Below are positions 37,201 through 49,914 of a stretch of 64,000 nt of DNA, one piece after another. The notes below the pieces were generated by a model. The model was not told where the DNA came from. It saw only the letters and a list, made by a program, of their open reading frames with translations, and made no database searches. How positions within the stretch are numbered: position 1 is the stretch's first letter; each line of letters begins with the position of its first letter. The DNA comes from Linanthus parryae (lineage: Eukaryota; Streptophyta; Magnoliopsida; Ericales; Polemoniaceae). A program made the translations under genes and the position numbers. The DNA lies in contig JALGPY010000004.1 in assembly GCA_023055425.1 (NCBI GenBank), positions 114,555,504 to 114,619,503 of the forward strand, in the 5' to 3' direction.

Positions 37201-37705
37201 AGAGAATGTGAGTTGTCATGCAAATACTAGAAATTTAGGGTAACCACAAAATTTCATTGGTAAGAGGGGAAGAAATGAGAAATGTCAAAAATTAAGGGGT
37301 GATAATATCCATTTTATGAGTTGATGTATGGAGTTGAAGTATAAAAATCAAGAGTAAAGGGGGTGAAAATGTAATTTTCAATTACTAGCTATCACACACT
37401 AGTCAATTTTTATAAATTATAACATTTCAAACAAGCTACTATGTATATAAGTATCAAATTCTTCATTTACAAAACTACATACATGTCCCAAGTACACAAA
37501 ATAAATTTTAAATTGTATTACTCAAGTAAACGAAACTACAAAATAATCAAAAATGAAATTTTATAAAATCATAAATGTCAAATGACACCCTTATAATTTA
37601 AAATCAAGAATAAGTCATTAATAAGTTGAAATAGAAATTTCTTGAAATTAACAAATATTTTTCGAATTGACCAAATAACCAGTAACTTAAATACGGGGTA
37701 TTACA
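34220..37705. mobile_element. solo LTR, same gypsy family, 3486 bp
   Basis: Starts TGAAACAACGCAGG and ends ATACGGGGTATTACA. Perfect 5-bp target duplication GGGTA (34215-34219 and 37706-37710). Internal blocks shared with the other LTRs include ACCTGCGGTTTTAAAATGGC (34428) and GGTCTTAAGTGTCGACACCC (34995-35015). No open frame resembles a protein. Confidence 0.85.
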
Positions 37706-37710
37706 GGGTA

Positions 37711-38057
37711 ATTAATATTTATATGTGCGTAGGTTTAGCTATGGAATGAATTAATTATCGAACTGTCTTTTTTCGGTCAAACCCGAGTTTTAGTTATCAA
37801 CCGGAGAAGGCACCATCTCGAATCGTCACAACGGAGATTGAAACATCTCAAATACCTTCGTATCGATAGCTTCTTCTATCATTTAGAGAATTGGAGAAAT
37901 GAAAATTTGAAGCTGAAGCATGAAATCTTCAAAAATTCACTAATTTGGGAAAATAGAAAATGATTGGAAATGCTCTTAGCATTTGAGGTCACTAGAAGAG
38001 GTGTCGTCCCTCATATTGCAACTAGGTTAGGGACTTTTTATCTCGAAACCCTTGTAA
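37711..38057. other. remainder of the older LTR / spacer
   Basis: Continues the sequence broken at 34214. No gene is visible. Confidence 0.3.
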
Positions 38058-38132
38058 GGGTATCTCCAACCCCATTTGGGGTTTGTGGAGGGGGGGGGTC
38101 TTATTGGGGTAAAACCACAGTTTAAGTCTAAC

Positions 38133-41050
38133 TGCAACGACCCCCTTATCCGACTCGGACGAATCGGGGAGGCCGAAGCTAAAAGTAACGGCGGATAATC
38201 GAAAGCACAACTTCCTAGCACTTATATTACATATTATTAAACAGTACAGTACGATCTCAAGTTCGTCATGCATAGCTATTATACATTATTTTTGCCTTAT
38301 TCAAACTATCTTACATTACTCAAAACTATCTTACAACTCGTGAACTGACTTCCTCAGTGAGTCTCGTACCCATCCATACCATAGCCTTCTTCCTCTAAAC
38401 CTGCGGTGGGACAGAAAACGGAACCGCAGTTTCTAAAGTCAGTCGGGAAATGCTGAGTAAATAAATACCCTAGCTCGTAAACAGATGACGATGCATAATT
38501 TATTTTCAAAAATAGTAATAAGAGGAAGTAAATATTTAAAAGAGTAAACAAGGCATACATCAAACTTTAAACTTCTCAAGCTTTCAATTTCTTCTTTCTT
38601 GATCTTGAAACGGGGAGTGATATCCCAATCTTGCCTTCCTTTATTCATAGACATTCTTGTCCTTGAAGGAAACCACTTTTAACTTTGTTGATACGGGGAA
38701 GATCTACTATCACTACGCATCCAAGACCTTAAGTGCCGGCACCCCTCTAAGACTACTCGCGGCCAGAGAGGTGAGTACATGGAGCGATCCGGCAGGTTGC
38801 GACCGGATTAAAATAAACGGGTCATGTGGACGTAGCCAGCCACGACCAATCTTATAAACGGGTCGGGTGAACGTAGTCAGCCACGACCAATCTTATAGAA
38901 AAGCGAATATAACGATCCCCGCACAACTCTTTCCACTTTACGTTATTAGTGGATTAATATTATTCGTGTGACAGTTCTCAGTAAATCAACTTCTTCAACT
39001 TGCAAAGAGATTTCAAACAAAACATGTAACTCAAAAATATAATTTTGAGACAAGTACTAAAAGCATACTCTGACACGAACAGGAGCTAGCACGCTAGGCT
39101 AGGCATATTTACTTACCTGGATTCCGTAGCGTCAAATCCTCCTACTTGTAGTCGTTGCTTACGAATCCCTCACCTACAAATTGGAGCTTCTAAATCGTCA
39201 CAACTCTGTATAATTCTACGACTCTAATTAATAACCCTAGTCATCAATTCCTAAAATTAGCCCGAACTCGCATGCTAATTTATTAGCGTTTCTTTATTTC
39301 GTTATATTTTATTATTAGCAAAAATTATTAAACAACGAGTGTTTAATTGAAGAGTTATTAAATTTTATGTTATAGAAGTCTCATTTATTTATAGGATTTA
39401 TTTTTATAAAATACTAGTAAAAATTAATAGTAGTTTGTATTTTTACATAAAGTAAATATCAATATTAACAACTAAACGATATTGGATTTTTATGATAAAT
39501 CACTTCTAAATAATTGAAATGGCGCAACGATATTTATAAGCTCGAAAAAGTAATTTTTTATAAGTATTTAAACAACCAATTTTAAAGCTAAACAATAAAA
39601 CGCAACGTTCGTTTAGTTTTAATAAAAACATTACTCGTTTAATTTTTAACGAGCGATCCGTATATTAATTCGACGCCCGGATCACGTTTTTGTAACCGCG
39701 ATGAAATCTATTATTTTTAGAAAATATTTTTAATCCAAAAATATTATTTTTATTTTTCGCGAATAATATAAAGTTTATATAAACTACACTTATAACCCCA
39801 CAAGTTATGTCAAAAGTCAGCAAGACCCCCATCCTACTCACATGGCAGGTTATTTAACATGCAATACTACCCACCAAGCTCTCATATATGTAAACAGCTA
39901 CCCCCTTCAACATAGTTAGCATGCTATAAATAGTTTGGCCAAAAGACACTTTAACCCCCCTTTACATGATCATCAAATTCATCATTCTAAACATGGAATC
40001 GAGCATACAAGATACGATTTTGATTGTTTAAATGGAATCACGGCGAGATTTAGAGCATACCTCGGCCAAGAGTGGCCGGAATCGGTCAAGAAACGAAGCT
40101 TTCCGGGTTTGCCAACGGTGAGTCGCGCAGTGCTCTTCGCCGCCGGTGATGGAGGACCTCTAAGCTTTGGTTAGGGCCTGGGTTCGTCTCCTGGAAGCTC
40201 TAGGAGTTGTTTGGTGGTGGTTTTGGTAGGTGGGAGTTGACAGGTTGCTTGGGCCAAGCTTCCCCCGTCGGCAATAATGGTGGCCGACGGTGGTAGTTTT
40301 GACGCTCTGTTTTGGGTGAGCTTCGGCTGCTGCGATTTCTCCCTCTAATTATGCCCTGGTCGAGAGAGAGAGAGGGGAATTGAGAGAGATGAGCTGGGCG
40401 ATGGTGGGTTGGAGCTGGGTGTCGGGCGGTTGTTCCCGTCGGAAACAGGGGAGGTGGTGGTGGCGGCTTTTGCCGCTGCTGCTGCTTTGCTCTGTTTCTG
40501 GGCAGAGAACAGAGAGAGACAGAGAGGGATGGAGGGGAGGAAGAAAGAGAGAGATGGCAGTGGGTGTTGGTGGTGGTGGTGATCGGTGATGTCGGCGGTG
40601 TGGTGTTGGTGTTGGCCGAAGAAGATGATGAAGATGAAGGTGGTGATGATTGTGGTAAATAATGGAGGTGATGACTCATTTTATAGGTGGACAATAGAAG
40701 GGTTAATCATGTTGTTGGAGGCGGTGATGGTGATTTTTGTGGCGGTGCAAATTATCTCCGAAGGTGAAGAAGATAAGTTGAAGTAGAAGATGAAGATGTG
40801 AGGAGTTATAAGGTGTGGTTGACATACTAACCTCGCGGTGGTCGTACACGCGTGAACACATTAATAATAAAATAAATAAAACTCTCACGTGTTTATCTTC
40901 GATTACCAACTTAACGCTTTCTAAAATTCTACGAGAAGTTCTTGTCTATAAAATACTATAATTTAACTAACTTTATTTTTCCACAATTAATTTTTTTATT
41001 TAGCTCTTTAAATTACTATTTTACCCTTGTCAATTTTACGGGGTATTACA
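38133..41050. mobile_element. solo LTR, same gypsy family, 2918 bp
   Basis: Starts TGCAACGACCCCC and ends TACGGGGTATTACA, with a perfect 5-bp target duplication CTAAC (38128-38132 and 41051-41055). It is clearly related to the LTR at 60274: both carry AAGTGCCGGCACCCCTCTAA (one change) and GGCCAGAGAGGTGAGTACAT at the same relative place. GC-rich GGTGGTGG/(GA)n region at 40160-40640. Confidence 0.9.
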
Positions 41051-41490
41051 CTAACCCCATGGGGAGGGGTGCTAGGGGGACAATATTTTCCTTTGAGTGT
41101 GGGATGGTTAGGAGAATTTTCCATGGACACCCCCACCCCCCGGATGGTTAATTAATTCATTTTTGTCTATATTAATTCCACTTAATAGTATTTATGATTA
41201 TAATTTATATTTTTATGATTAATATTTTTAATATTTTTTATTATTTATAAAAATAAATAATGTATTCTCGATAACTGAGAAATATATCAACCGGAATTTA
41301 CCCTTGTTTTATTTATTTTTTTGAAAATTTGATACATCTTATTTTTGTGACAGTTAGCTATTATAATTATTAAAAAATTGAAACACACAGTTAAAATAAT
41401 TTGAATTATTGAAGCATAATTAGTATAAGACGAAGACGAGTACAATACAACATGATTAAAAATGATACGAAATTTATTAATCAGCATAGC

Positions 41491-41602
<112 letters not shown>

Positions 41603-41785
41603 GTATGATTTCGCAATTTTAGTATTAATAATTTTAAATCATTAAATATATATTGAAAATCATTTTTATTGAATATGAGAAATTAATGAATTGGAGATGA
41701 GTAGTAGTTTGAGGGATGAGAGGGAATATGGAGAAATAGTGGGCCTGTGGGGCAGGGAGATAAACCAAATGAGTTGGAGATGTTC

Positions 41786-42443
41786 TTAGAGGACTCGAAC
41801 GTCACACTTTAGTTCCAACATGAACCATTTCGGGATAATTTTGTTTGTGGAAGTTATTTTTTACTGTTTTTTCATATTGCAAACGTCTTAGAATAAAAGG
41901 TAGAAAATATATTAATTAAAAAAGGAAAAAAGTATCCGCGGGTAATATATGTGTGAGTGGGGTTGGGTGAGAGCTATGCCATGTTTGGAATTGAAGAAGA
42001 TGGGGGTGGTAGGGTAGGAATACGATGTGCACGCACTAGTAGTAGTAGCATGAAAGAAATACGACTCCTCGCAACTCTCTCAGATAGGGGTGGTGGTGGG
42101 GTGGGCTAATGTTTTATTTAGTGACACAATGCCAAACAAAGCACTAGAAGAAGATGGTTGCCAAAAGAGGATGAGTGAGGGCTCTAAGGCAGGCGACGTC
42201 AGTGACTCAGTGTTGTCTTTATCATCAGAAGAAGAGATAGAGAAGATGATGGTGCTCTTGCCCAACTGGAGTATTTTGCTATTGTTCATTGTCTGCCACT
42301 ATTTTCTGCTGGGTCGGCCACTTTCCCGACATTTGCTTTATCGGCTTTGTCCCAGTTCTACCAATTTAATTTAGGCCTGTCCATGGCCCGACCCTCTCCG
42401 GACCCGTTAGTGATCCCATCCTTTACCGAGACTCTGTCACTAG
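41786..42443. other. spacer, no gene supported
   Basis: A 94-codon frame at 42090-42374 has no recognisable domain and antisense overlap; I do not call it a gene. Confidence 0.3.
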
Positions 42444-44049
42444 TAGGGATGCAAGTTCAAACTGAAAAAACCGCCATCCGAGTCGAACCGGGCGATTTGG
42501 TTCGGTTTGATTCGATTTGGAAGCTATTACGATTCGGTTCAGGTTTGTAAAAATCTCAGACCATATAATACGGTTCGGTTTAGGTTTGAGATGCCACAAA
42601 ACCGTAAAAATCAAACTGAACCGTTTATGTAGCATATTAGGCTATAGAACTACCAAACTATATAACTTCTACACAGGGCCGACTCTACCCTTAAGCAGCT
42701 AATGCCACTGCTTAGGGCACCAACATTTTGGGGGCACCACTTTTACAAATAGGTAATTGTAATATTTGGCATCCTTATCTGAATATTAATTTGTTTTTAG
42801 TCAACTCATTAATTTAAAGGATCTTTAATTATGTTCTGCTTTTCTCTCTCTCATTCCCCCTCAAATCTCTCAATTACCGATCTGTTCTCTCCTCATATCT
42901 CTCTAACAATCAGACCATCTTCGAACTCTCTTCTCTAATCCACATAACAACCGTTGCACGATTCTTTGTTTAATTACATCCTCTGACATTGTGAGGATTC
43001 ACACAATCACGATCCTATCTACCCACAAAACTCACATTACTCGGCAACAATCTGCCTAGTACTTCAACATCTCTATTGCGCAATTCTCTTAGAAATATCT
43101 AGACTCGAAAAATCATGACTTCAAATGACGAGTAGGGCTTACCTTTCACCGGCTATGTAAGGATTTTTGAATATTTTTGTACAATATTTACGTAGTGCGT
43201 TTTTTCCGTTTTGATAACTTACAGACTTGAATTCCATATTTTATGTCAGGGTTTGATTCAACTTCTGTAAATTGGAATATGCTAGTCTGGACCAAATTGG
43301 AGATTTTGTTTACAGTGAAACATATAACTAAATTAATTTAGTTTTATTTTTAAATTTCGGTCAAATAGGAGTGTTGATGTTGACATATAACTAAACAAAC
43401 TTTGTTGTTTTTCAGTTTCGGGTAAATGGGAGTGTTGATGATATGAACCGTGTTTGGACCTTCCAATTCTTGAACTACAACAACTGTTTATAGAGTGGGA
43501 TTGCGATTATCCAATCTTTTTGTTGTTTTTCAGATCTCAATTTTGTTTTTCTTTAATCCCATTGTAACTTGATATTCCAACTTTTGTTGTTTTAAAAAAT
43601 GAAGACTATTGACATTATACTTCTGAACTTTAATTTTTAATTTATGTTTGTAAAGGGCATTAAGTTTGTTGTATGCTTAGGGCATCCGAAAATCTAGAGC
43701 CGGCCCTGCTTCTACACATATATCATATACAGTATGTACTTCAAAATGAACCGAACTCATTAAATGGTCTTAACAATGATGTAATGTTTTCTACTTTATT
43801 TTTTAATTGCTCGACACAGAAATTTTAGCAATCATTTAATTGTTGAATGAACTATTAAGAAATTTAAAATAAAATAATATACTCTCAGAAACCGCGGTTT
43901 AAAACCGAACCAAACCGGTCATTTACGGTTCGGTTCGGGTTGGAGCCATGAACGGTCCAGATTAGGTTTGAGTTTTGCCCAAACCGTTACATGCGGTTCG
44001 GTTGGGATGGGTGCCAAAACTGGACCGAACCGAACCGTTTTCATCCCTA
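42444..44049. mobile_element. hAT MITE hosting a second hAT element
   Basis: Ends TAGGGATGCAAGTTCAAACT and (rc) TAGGGATGAAAACGGTTCGG, with a perfect 8-bp duplication GTCACTAG (42436-42443 and 44050-44057). Its interior is rich in GGTTCGGTT/AACCGAACC motifs. A second element (42674-43708) sits inside, leaving about 560 bp for this one. Confidence 0.8.
42674..43708. mobile_element. hAT element, CAGGGCCGGC family, 1035 bp
   Basis: Ends CAGGGCCGACTCTA and (rc) CAGGGCCGGCTCTA, with a perfect 8-bp duplication CTTCTACA (42666-42673 and 43709-43716). No transposase is seen. Related to the element at 51143-51614. Confidence 0.88.
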
Positions 44050-44057
44050 GTCACTAG

Positions 44058-44342
44058 TACGCAACGTGTTTGTTGCTGGACCCAGTTCAGGCCCGTCGAG
44101 TCCGACCCTAAAGTAGGGCGGCCATCGACCCAGTGACCCGACCAACTGTCCAACCCAGTTCGGAATTTCACGAGCTTGGACTTGGAGTTTGAGGACCATC
44201 ATATATACGTTGGGCTTGGCTTATGTAACTTTGGCCCAAAAGCTGGCCTGGTCCAACCCTAACCCTCTTCTAAGTTTATTATTTAGGAGTATACATTAGT
44301 ACACTTTAATGTACTATATATACAAGTATGAAGTTATATATT

Positions 44343-44376
<34 letters not shown>

Positions 44377-44947
44377 TATATAATATAATATATGTATACA
44401 TATAAATGGTGCTTTATAAAATAAAAGTTAAATGTGTCATGTTAAATACAATAACGTAAAAACATTATAGGAAATGTCAAATATTGTGATTGGTATTGTT
44501 CGTAAATTAATGTTAAATGTCTTAAACTTCTTTAATCATTAATTTTATTTTTTAGTTAAATACAAGAAATATTTTGGCATGTGTGTTGAGTTGGGTTTAG
44601 TGCTTTTTTATGATGTTAGGGTTTTGGGCTTGGGATTTGGTTCCCCTACTTCAACATCAAGCCCAGTTCAATCAGACCCAATCCAGCCTGACCCATGGCC
44701 AGGGATAGCATTTGGTGCACACACTCACATTTTTCGGTGAGGATGGGGAGTCATTTCACTATTTCAATAAAATTTACAAGCACAAAATGGTGCAGCACTT
44801 TTAGACCATTTCTTAAATGGATACGGATCTTCTCCAACATACTGCCTATGTAATCGCAAATTTAGACCATTGAAATTGAGATGCAATAGTATCTTACCAT
44901 GTCGAAGAGATATCATGATCAGATGACACACTATAATATTCTACATC
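44058..44947. other. spacer with AT microsatellite
   Basis: An (AT)n/TATG-rich stretch lies at about 44335-44405. The phrases around 44080-44240 and 44640-44700 (GGCCCAA, AGCCCAGTT, GACCCA) are of the kind found in other TIR elements, but I could not pair ends. No gene. Confidence 0.35.
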
Positions 44948-45011
44948 CAACCGCTACAGTTTTTTTTTTTTTTTTTTTTTTTTTTTTGTCAACAAAGATT
45001 ATATTAAAAAC

Positions 45012-45689
45012 TCAAGAACCAACCATTACATATTCTTTCTGAATTTGCTCTACTACCTCCTGATGACTAAACACTACAAAACTGTTTTCCTGGTTCTCTT
45101 TTAAACAAAACTTTACTGCTAAATAAGCAACTACATTCTGGCATCTGCTAGTCCAACTAACCATATGATCAAATCTGCTGCATAAACCCCTGATTTCTTC
45201 AATATGACCTTTCAGCATCCAAGGACTAGTATTTTTGCCTTGTATCATGTACACTAAGGCTTGGCAGTCACTCTCAAAAATCACAGGTACATTAATACCT
45301 GAATTTTGCACAACTGCATCTTTGAATGCTATGATTTCTGCAACCAAAGCCGAATTTGCATATCCAAGCCCTGTATTGTAATTGATGACCTGGCCTTTTT
45401 CATCTCTAAGTATCCAGCTGAATTCCAGTTTTCCAGAATCCTTGCTCCAGCTTGCATCAACATTGCATTTAAGCTTAGTTGCAAGGGGGGAACACCAACC
45501 TCCTTTCTCCTTAGTGATTGAGGGTTGCTGTTGGTCTAGCTCATTCATCCCCAGATTTTGAGTAATTTCTGATATTTTTTGGATACAAGCCTGAAGGATC
45601 TCCATGGGATTCAAAACCTTATTCTCAAAGCACTTCCTATTTCTTCCCTTCCAGGTATTCCAACAAATAATAGCCACCTTTTCCAACAC
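45012..45689 (-). pseudogene. LINE ORF2: RNase H domain
   Basis: Open for 225 codons. KCNVDASWSKDSGKLEFSW is the RNase H start with the first catalytic Asp; AEIIAFKDAV gives the Glu and FESDCQALV the second Asp. The final catalytic Asp, expected in a V-A-D-x-L-A motif, is replaced: the sequence reads NVVAYLAVKF. So the domain is probably inactive. It forms the C-terminus of ORF2. Confidence 0.85.
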
Positions 45690-45710
45690 CCAAGTTTCTG
45701 CATTGTCTTT

Positions 45711-46475
45711 TTAAAATTTTGAGAACAGCTCAAATTGCCACTTTGCAAAATTGGTTTCATCCTCTTGTTCACTGTCCCAGCTGAGGCCTATTCCAAACCA
45801 AATAGCTCTGGTCCAGTGACACTTTAGAAACAGATGTTGTAAATCTTCTTCCTTATGAAGGCAAAGTGGACACATCTTTGAAACTCCATTGATTTTCTTG
45901 TGCAAATTTCCTTTGGTAGCAATGATGTTATTGATCACCTTCCACCAAAACATTCTTACTCTTTGTGGTATTCTCAATCTCCAAATAGATTTCCAGTATT
46001 CTTTGGAGAAATTAAATGATGTAGAGCTTCTCTGGTAAATGTAACCATTTAGGCCTTTTTTCCCTCTGCATGCTTCCTTCTCAAAATCTTCTTTTGCAAC
46101 TCTAGCTCCTGATTTCGCTGTGTAGTTCCCATTTTGGATATACTTCCATATCAGTCTATCATTCTTAGGATTCCATGTGAGAGGAATGCCTAAGATACTA
46201 TTAGCCACATGATCAGAAAACATATTTTTTATCAATCCCACTTTCCAGCTCCTACTGTGCTCATGTATTAAAGAACTGACCTTTTGGTTGACTTGGTCTT
46301 CTTCTTGTGCTGTGCCCAAACTTCCTCCATTTAAATTTGGAATCCAATGATCCCTGTAGATGTCTACTAACTTCCCATCTCCAATACACCAAAGAGCTCC
46401 ACTCTTGATAATCTTTCTTCCAGCTAGTAAGCTCTTCCAAGATAAAGATGGATTTCTACCCAATTTAGCTTCCAT
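45711..46475 (-). pseudogene. LINE ORF2: linker and zf-RVT domain
   Basis: Open for 254 codons. IWRLRIPQRVRMFWWKVINN followed by CPLCLHKEEDLQHLFLKC is the zinc-binding domain (Cys-Cys-His-Cys) that follows plant LINE reverse transcriptases. A stop near 45711 separates it from RNase H. Confidence 0.85.
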
Positions 46476-46526
46476 GAAAGTACTGTTTGGGGGATAAGAA
46501 GCTTTTAGAATTTTGGCACACAGGGA

Positions 46527-47724
46527 TTATGGGTTCTGAATGATTCTCCAAGATCTTTTAGCAAGAAGGGCTAAATTATAAGATCTCAAATCCCTAAAAT
46601 TTAACCCACCTTCTTCTTTGGATCTTCCCATTTCCTTCCAGCTAAGCCAACATATACTTTTCTTGTCTTTTTTTGCTTCCCACCAGAAATTCCTCATGGC
46701 TTTCACAATTCTTGAGCAAATATTGATTGGGAATAGAACACTAGACATAGTATAGCTTGGTATAGCCATAGCTACTGATTTGATGAGGGTTTCTCTGCCT
46801 GCTGGAGATAAAAGAATCTTTTCCCATCCTTGCATTCTTTTGAGAACTCTTTCCACAATATGATTTAAACCATGAGTTTTAGATTTCCCCCAAAGCGCAG
46901 GAATTCCCAGATAGATTACACTTTGATCCAGCTCTTTCATTCCCAGAATTTGCAAGATATTACTCTTGTTTATATCATCCATATTAGGTGAACAAAGCAC
47001 ACATGATTTGTTAATGTTGACCTCCATTCCTGAAAAATTGCAGAAAGCTTGAAGAATGCCCAGAAAATTGTTAATTTCTTCCACTTTAGCATCCAGAAAA
47101 ATTGTTGCATCATCAGCAAACAAGAGGTGATTAACTGCTGGAGTGTTCTTGTTTATCTTGACTCCAAAAAGCCTTTCTTCCCTCAAAGCTGTATTGAGAT
47201 TCTTAGATAACACCTCCATAAGAATAACAAACAAGAATGGGCTAAGAGGATCACCCTGCCTGATGCCCCTTTTTGGGGTGAAATAATTACCAGTTTCACC
47301 ATTGATTTTAATGGCAAAAGAAACTGTAGAGAGACACTGATAGATCAAAATATATGAATTCCATTTGAAACCCCATTTTCTCCATTGTAAGGCACAAAGA
47401 TCTCCAATTAACTTTATCATAAGCCTTCATAAGATCTAGTTTCAAAGCTAGTGAACAAGTCTTACCCTCTTTCCTCCTCTTGATCACATGAAACAATTCT
47501 TGGGCTAGCATGATGTTATCCAGTATTTGCCTTCCTTTAACAAAAGCAGACTGCTCTAGAGATATAAGCTTTGGGAGGATTGTTCTCAATCTGTTAGCTA
47601 TAAGTTTAGTGATCACTTTGTATAGAAATGTGCATAAAGAAATAGGTCTATATTGACTCACTTCTTCAGGACATTGCACTTTAGGGATTAATGCAATCAC
47701 TGTTTTGTTGAGGCTTGCTGGCAT
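46527..47724 (-). pseudogene. LINE ORF2: reverse transcriptase domain
   Basis: Two overlapping frames (47724 to 47308 and 47420 to 46527) joined by a frameshift at about 47310-47420. The first has SQYRPISLC, QSAFVKGRQI and the motif A aspartate in KLDLMKAYDKVNW; the second has RGIRQGDPLSPFLFV and the catalytic FADD box (HLLFADDATIF), then YLGIP and the thumb region ending LAKRSWRI. Catalytic residues are intact, but the frameshift breaks the protein. Confidence 0.9.
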
Positions 47725-49170
47725 ATTGTGAAGAATTCGTTGCAGGCCTGCACCACATCTTCTTTAATTGTTACCCACATTCCTTGGTAGAAATGACATG
47801 TATAGCCATCATAACCAGGAGCCTTTTCAGGGTTTAAGGAGAAAACAACATCTTGAATTTCTCCTCATTTGGGATTCTTATGAGACTTGCATTATCTGCT
47901 TCATTGACTAGCTTTTGTATATTCTGCAAACAGCTTTCATCATAACAGACAATAGTCTCTTTGAAGAGGTCTTTGAAGTACTTCTTAACCACCTCATGTA
48001 CTACTTCAGTACTATCTCTCCATCACCATTTGAATCTCTGAGTTTGTTAATTCTATTAAAGTTTCTCCTCTGTATTGTAGAAACATGGAAGAATTTGGAC
48101 TTCTTGTCTCCCTCCTTCAAATACTGAATTCTTGATTTGTTTCTCCAAAAAAACTTCTTCTCTTTCCCAAGCTTGAGCTAGATCTGCTTTGAGTTTTTGT
48201 TGCAGTTCATGGTCCTGTCTTGACCATGGTTTCTCTTCAATGCGGGTTAGGTAATGATTCAACTTCCTGATTTGATAGACATTGTTAGTGTAATTCTCTT
48301 GACTCCACTTCTTCAGCTTCTCTCTTATTCTGAAAAGTTTTTGAATAACTTTCTTCATGGCATTTCCTCTGATTTCCCTTGTCCAGATCTCTTTAATTGT
48401 TTCCTCACAACCAGGTGATTGTAGCCATAGTTTGTTGAACTTAAACTGGGCCCTCCTTCTTCCTCCTTTCCAGTTTGTGACCAATAAAAGAGGTGTGTTA
48501 TCAGACCCCATCATGAATTCTCTACTAAGTTTAGAATTTGGGTGTTTGATTCCCCAGCTAGGGTTGAAGAAAACCCTGTCTATAAGTTCTCTATCATTTC
48601 CTGAGCTTCTATTGTTACTCCAGCTGTAGCTCAAATCTTGGGCCTGCAACTCCAACAAATAACTTTTAGAGACAAAGTCTCTGAATTGATTTAATCTCCA
48701 GCTCTGCACATCTTTCCCTCCACTTTTTTCATTCCCATAAATCATGTCATTGCAATCTCCTAGCAATAACCAGGGGCCTTGTATCTGTCTTGCAAGTACT
48801 TGTAAGTCTTTCCAAAATCGCCTCCTCTCCTTAACTGTAGGGGGGGGGGGCATATATCAAAATCCAGTCTTCATAACCTCCTCCTTCATACCTTAGCTTA
48901 ATATGAAAAGCATTTTTAGAGCTCCATTGGACATTCACTTCAACACCATCATTCCACCATAGTGCTAGACCTCATCCAATACCAACCGGATCAACATACT
49001 CTGTATTTTGTAGCTGCAATCTCCTTCTTATTACCTCAAGTCTTTATTTTTTGTTTTTAGTTTCTGAAAGAAAAATCAAAGAAAGACGATGGTCTCTTAT
49101 GAGACCTCGTAATATCTGGACTGTCAGGTTACGTCCCAAACCCCGACAGTTCCGGATTAGGCTCAACATT
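47725..49170 (-). pseudogene. LINE ORF2: endonuclease domain and linker
   Basis: The start MLSLIRNCRGLGRNLTVQIL at about 49170 is the usual apurinic-endonuclease beginning, followed by LSLIFLSETKN and then a stop in an A-rich run. The domain resumes with WWNDGVEV, and after a poly-C run (about 48841-48850) as WLLLGDCNDM, SYSWSNNRS, ELIDRVF. The catalytic SDH near the end of the domain reads SDN (GSDNTPLLL), which should abolish nicking. The linker to RT (48130-47725) is frameshifted but recognisable (EGDKKSKFFH). Confidence 0.85.
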
Positions 49171-49258
49171 TTTCCTGTGGCTGTTCTAGGCCAGCCACCA
49201 CCGCCATTTCTTCCGAGCCCTCTTCATTGACCAGTTTCTCATAATTTTTAAGCAGGGG

Positions 49259-49600
49259 ACATTACATGTATAATTTGGATCCAGGGATCTCAGACATTAC
49301 CTCCTCTTTGTCCGTTAATTCTTTCTGCAACTCCTTCATCCCCACTTCTTGTTGATTTCCATCAGAACCAAAGACTCTCAGTGCACTACCTCCGTCTTGC
49401 TTCCCTTTTTGTTGTCGGAGCTTCCTGATGCCTCTAGCGTACCGCCCCTGTTCCACCAATTCTGCCACCGTCTTCTGAACTTCTGGTGAATTTCTGTCTT
49501 CTTCATTATCCCATGAACTATTGCCACGGTTCTTTGCTTTCTTCTTCTCTCTTTCTTCTATGTCGTTCCGTTTCCTCTTTAGATCTACAAATCAATCAAA
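49259..49600 (-). pseudogene. LINE ORF1 C-terminal remnant
   Basis: Frame reading DLKRKRNDIEEREKKKAKNR, then SSWDNEEDRNSPEVQKTVAE and LVEQGRYARGIRKLRQ, ending at 49262. It is basic and charged, as in the tail of plant LINE ORF1, but lacks the DUF4283 and zinc-knuckle parts. Confidence 0.55.
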
Positions 49601-49914
49601 AACTCTTGCTAACCCTATATCCAGAAAGGGATTACCCGGAATGTCTTCTGATACTTCCGGACTCCGGACCCGACTCGTTTTTTAATCTGGCTCCTGACTG
49701 CCTAGTGATCTTGGGCTTTTAACGATCTTACCCGTCTTGTATTTCTTAATTGGGTTTCTTGGGGTCTAGATACTAGCATGGGCCGGAACAATTCGGAGCA
49801 AAGAACCACAAGGATCAAAATCTCACTATCGGAGCAAGACTTTACCAGAAAGAAAAGCTCTACTCAGAAAATGCAGAGCATTTTCTTAGAGAGAGAAAGT
49901 CAACCGCTACAGTT

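Larger units (their letters stand above)
44962..49900 (-). mobile_element. L1-type LINE with RNase H, 4.9 kb
   Basis: Poly-A tail on the minus strand (T run 44961-44988) and a 14-bp target duplication CAACCGCTACAGTT (44948-44961 and 49901-49914) define an insertion made by target-primed reverse transcription. In element order: an ORF1 remnant, then ORF2 with endonuclease, reverse transcriptase, zf-RVT and RNase H parts, each readable but separated by stops and frameshifts. The 5' end is near full length; ORF1 lacks its front half. Confidence 0.93.

Noticed and set aside
40200..40694. 164-codon Ser/Pro/Thr-rich frame on the minus strand
   Set aside because: Antisense of a (GGT/GGC/GA)-rich part of a solo LTR; similar low-complexity frames occur in the LTRs at 32.7-33.4 and 62.5-63.2 kb.
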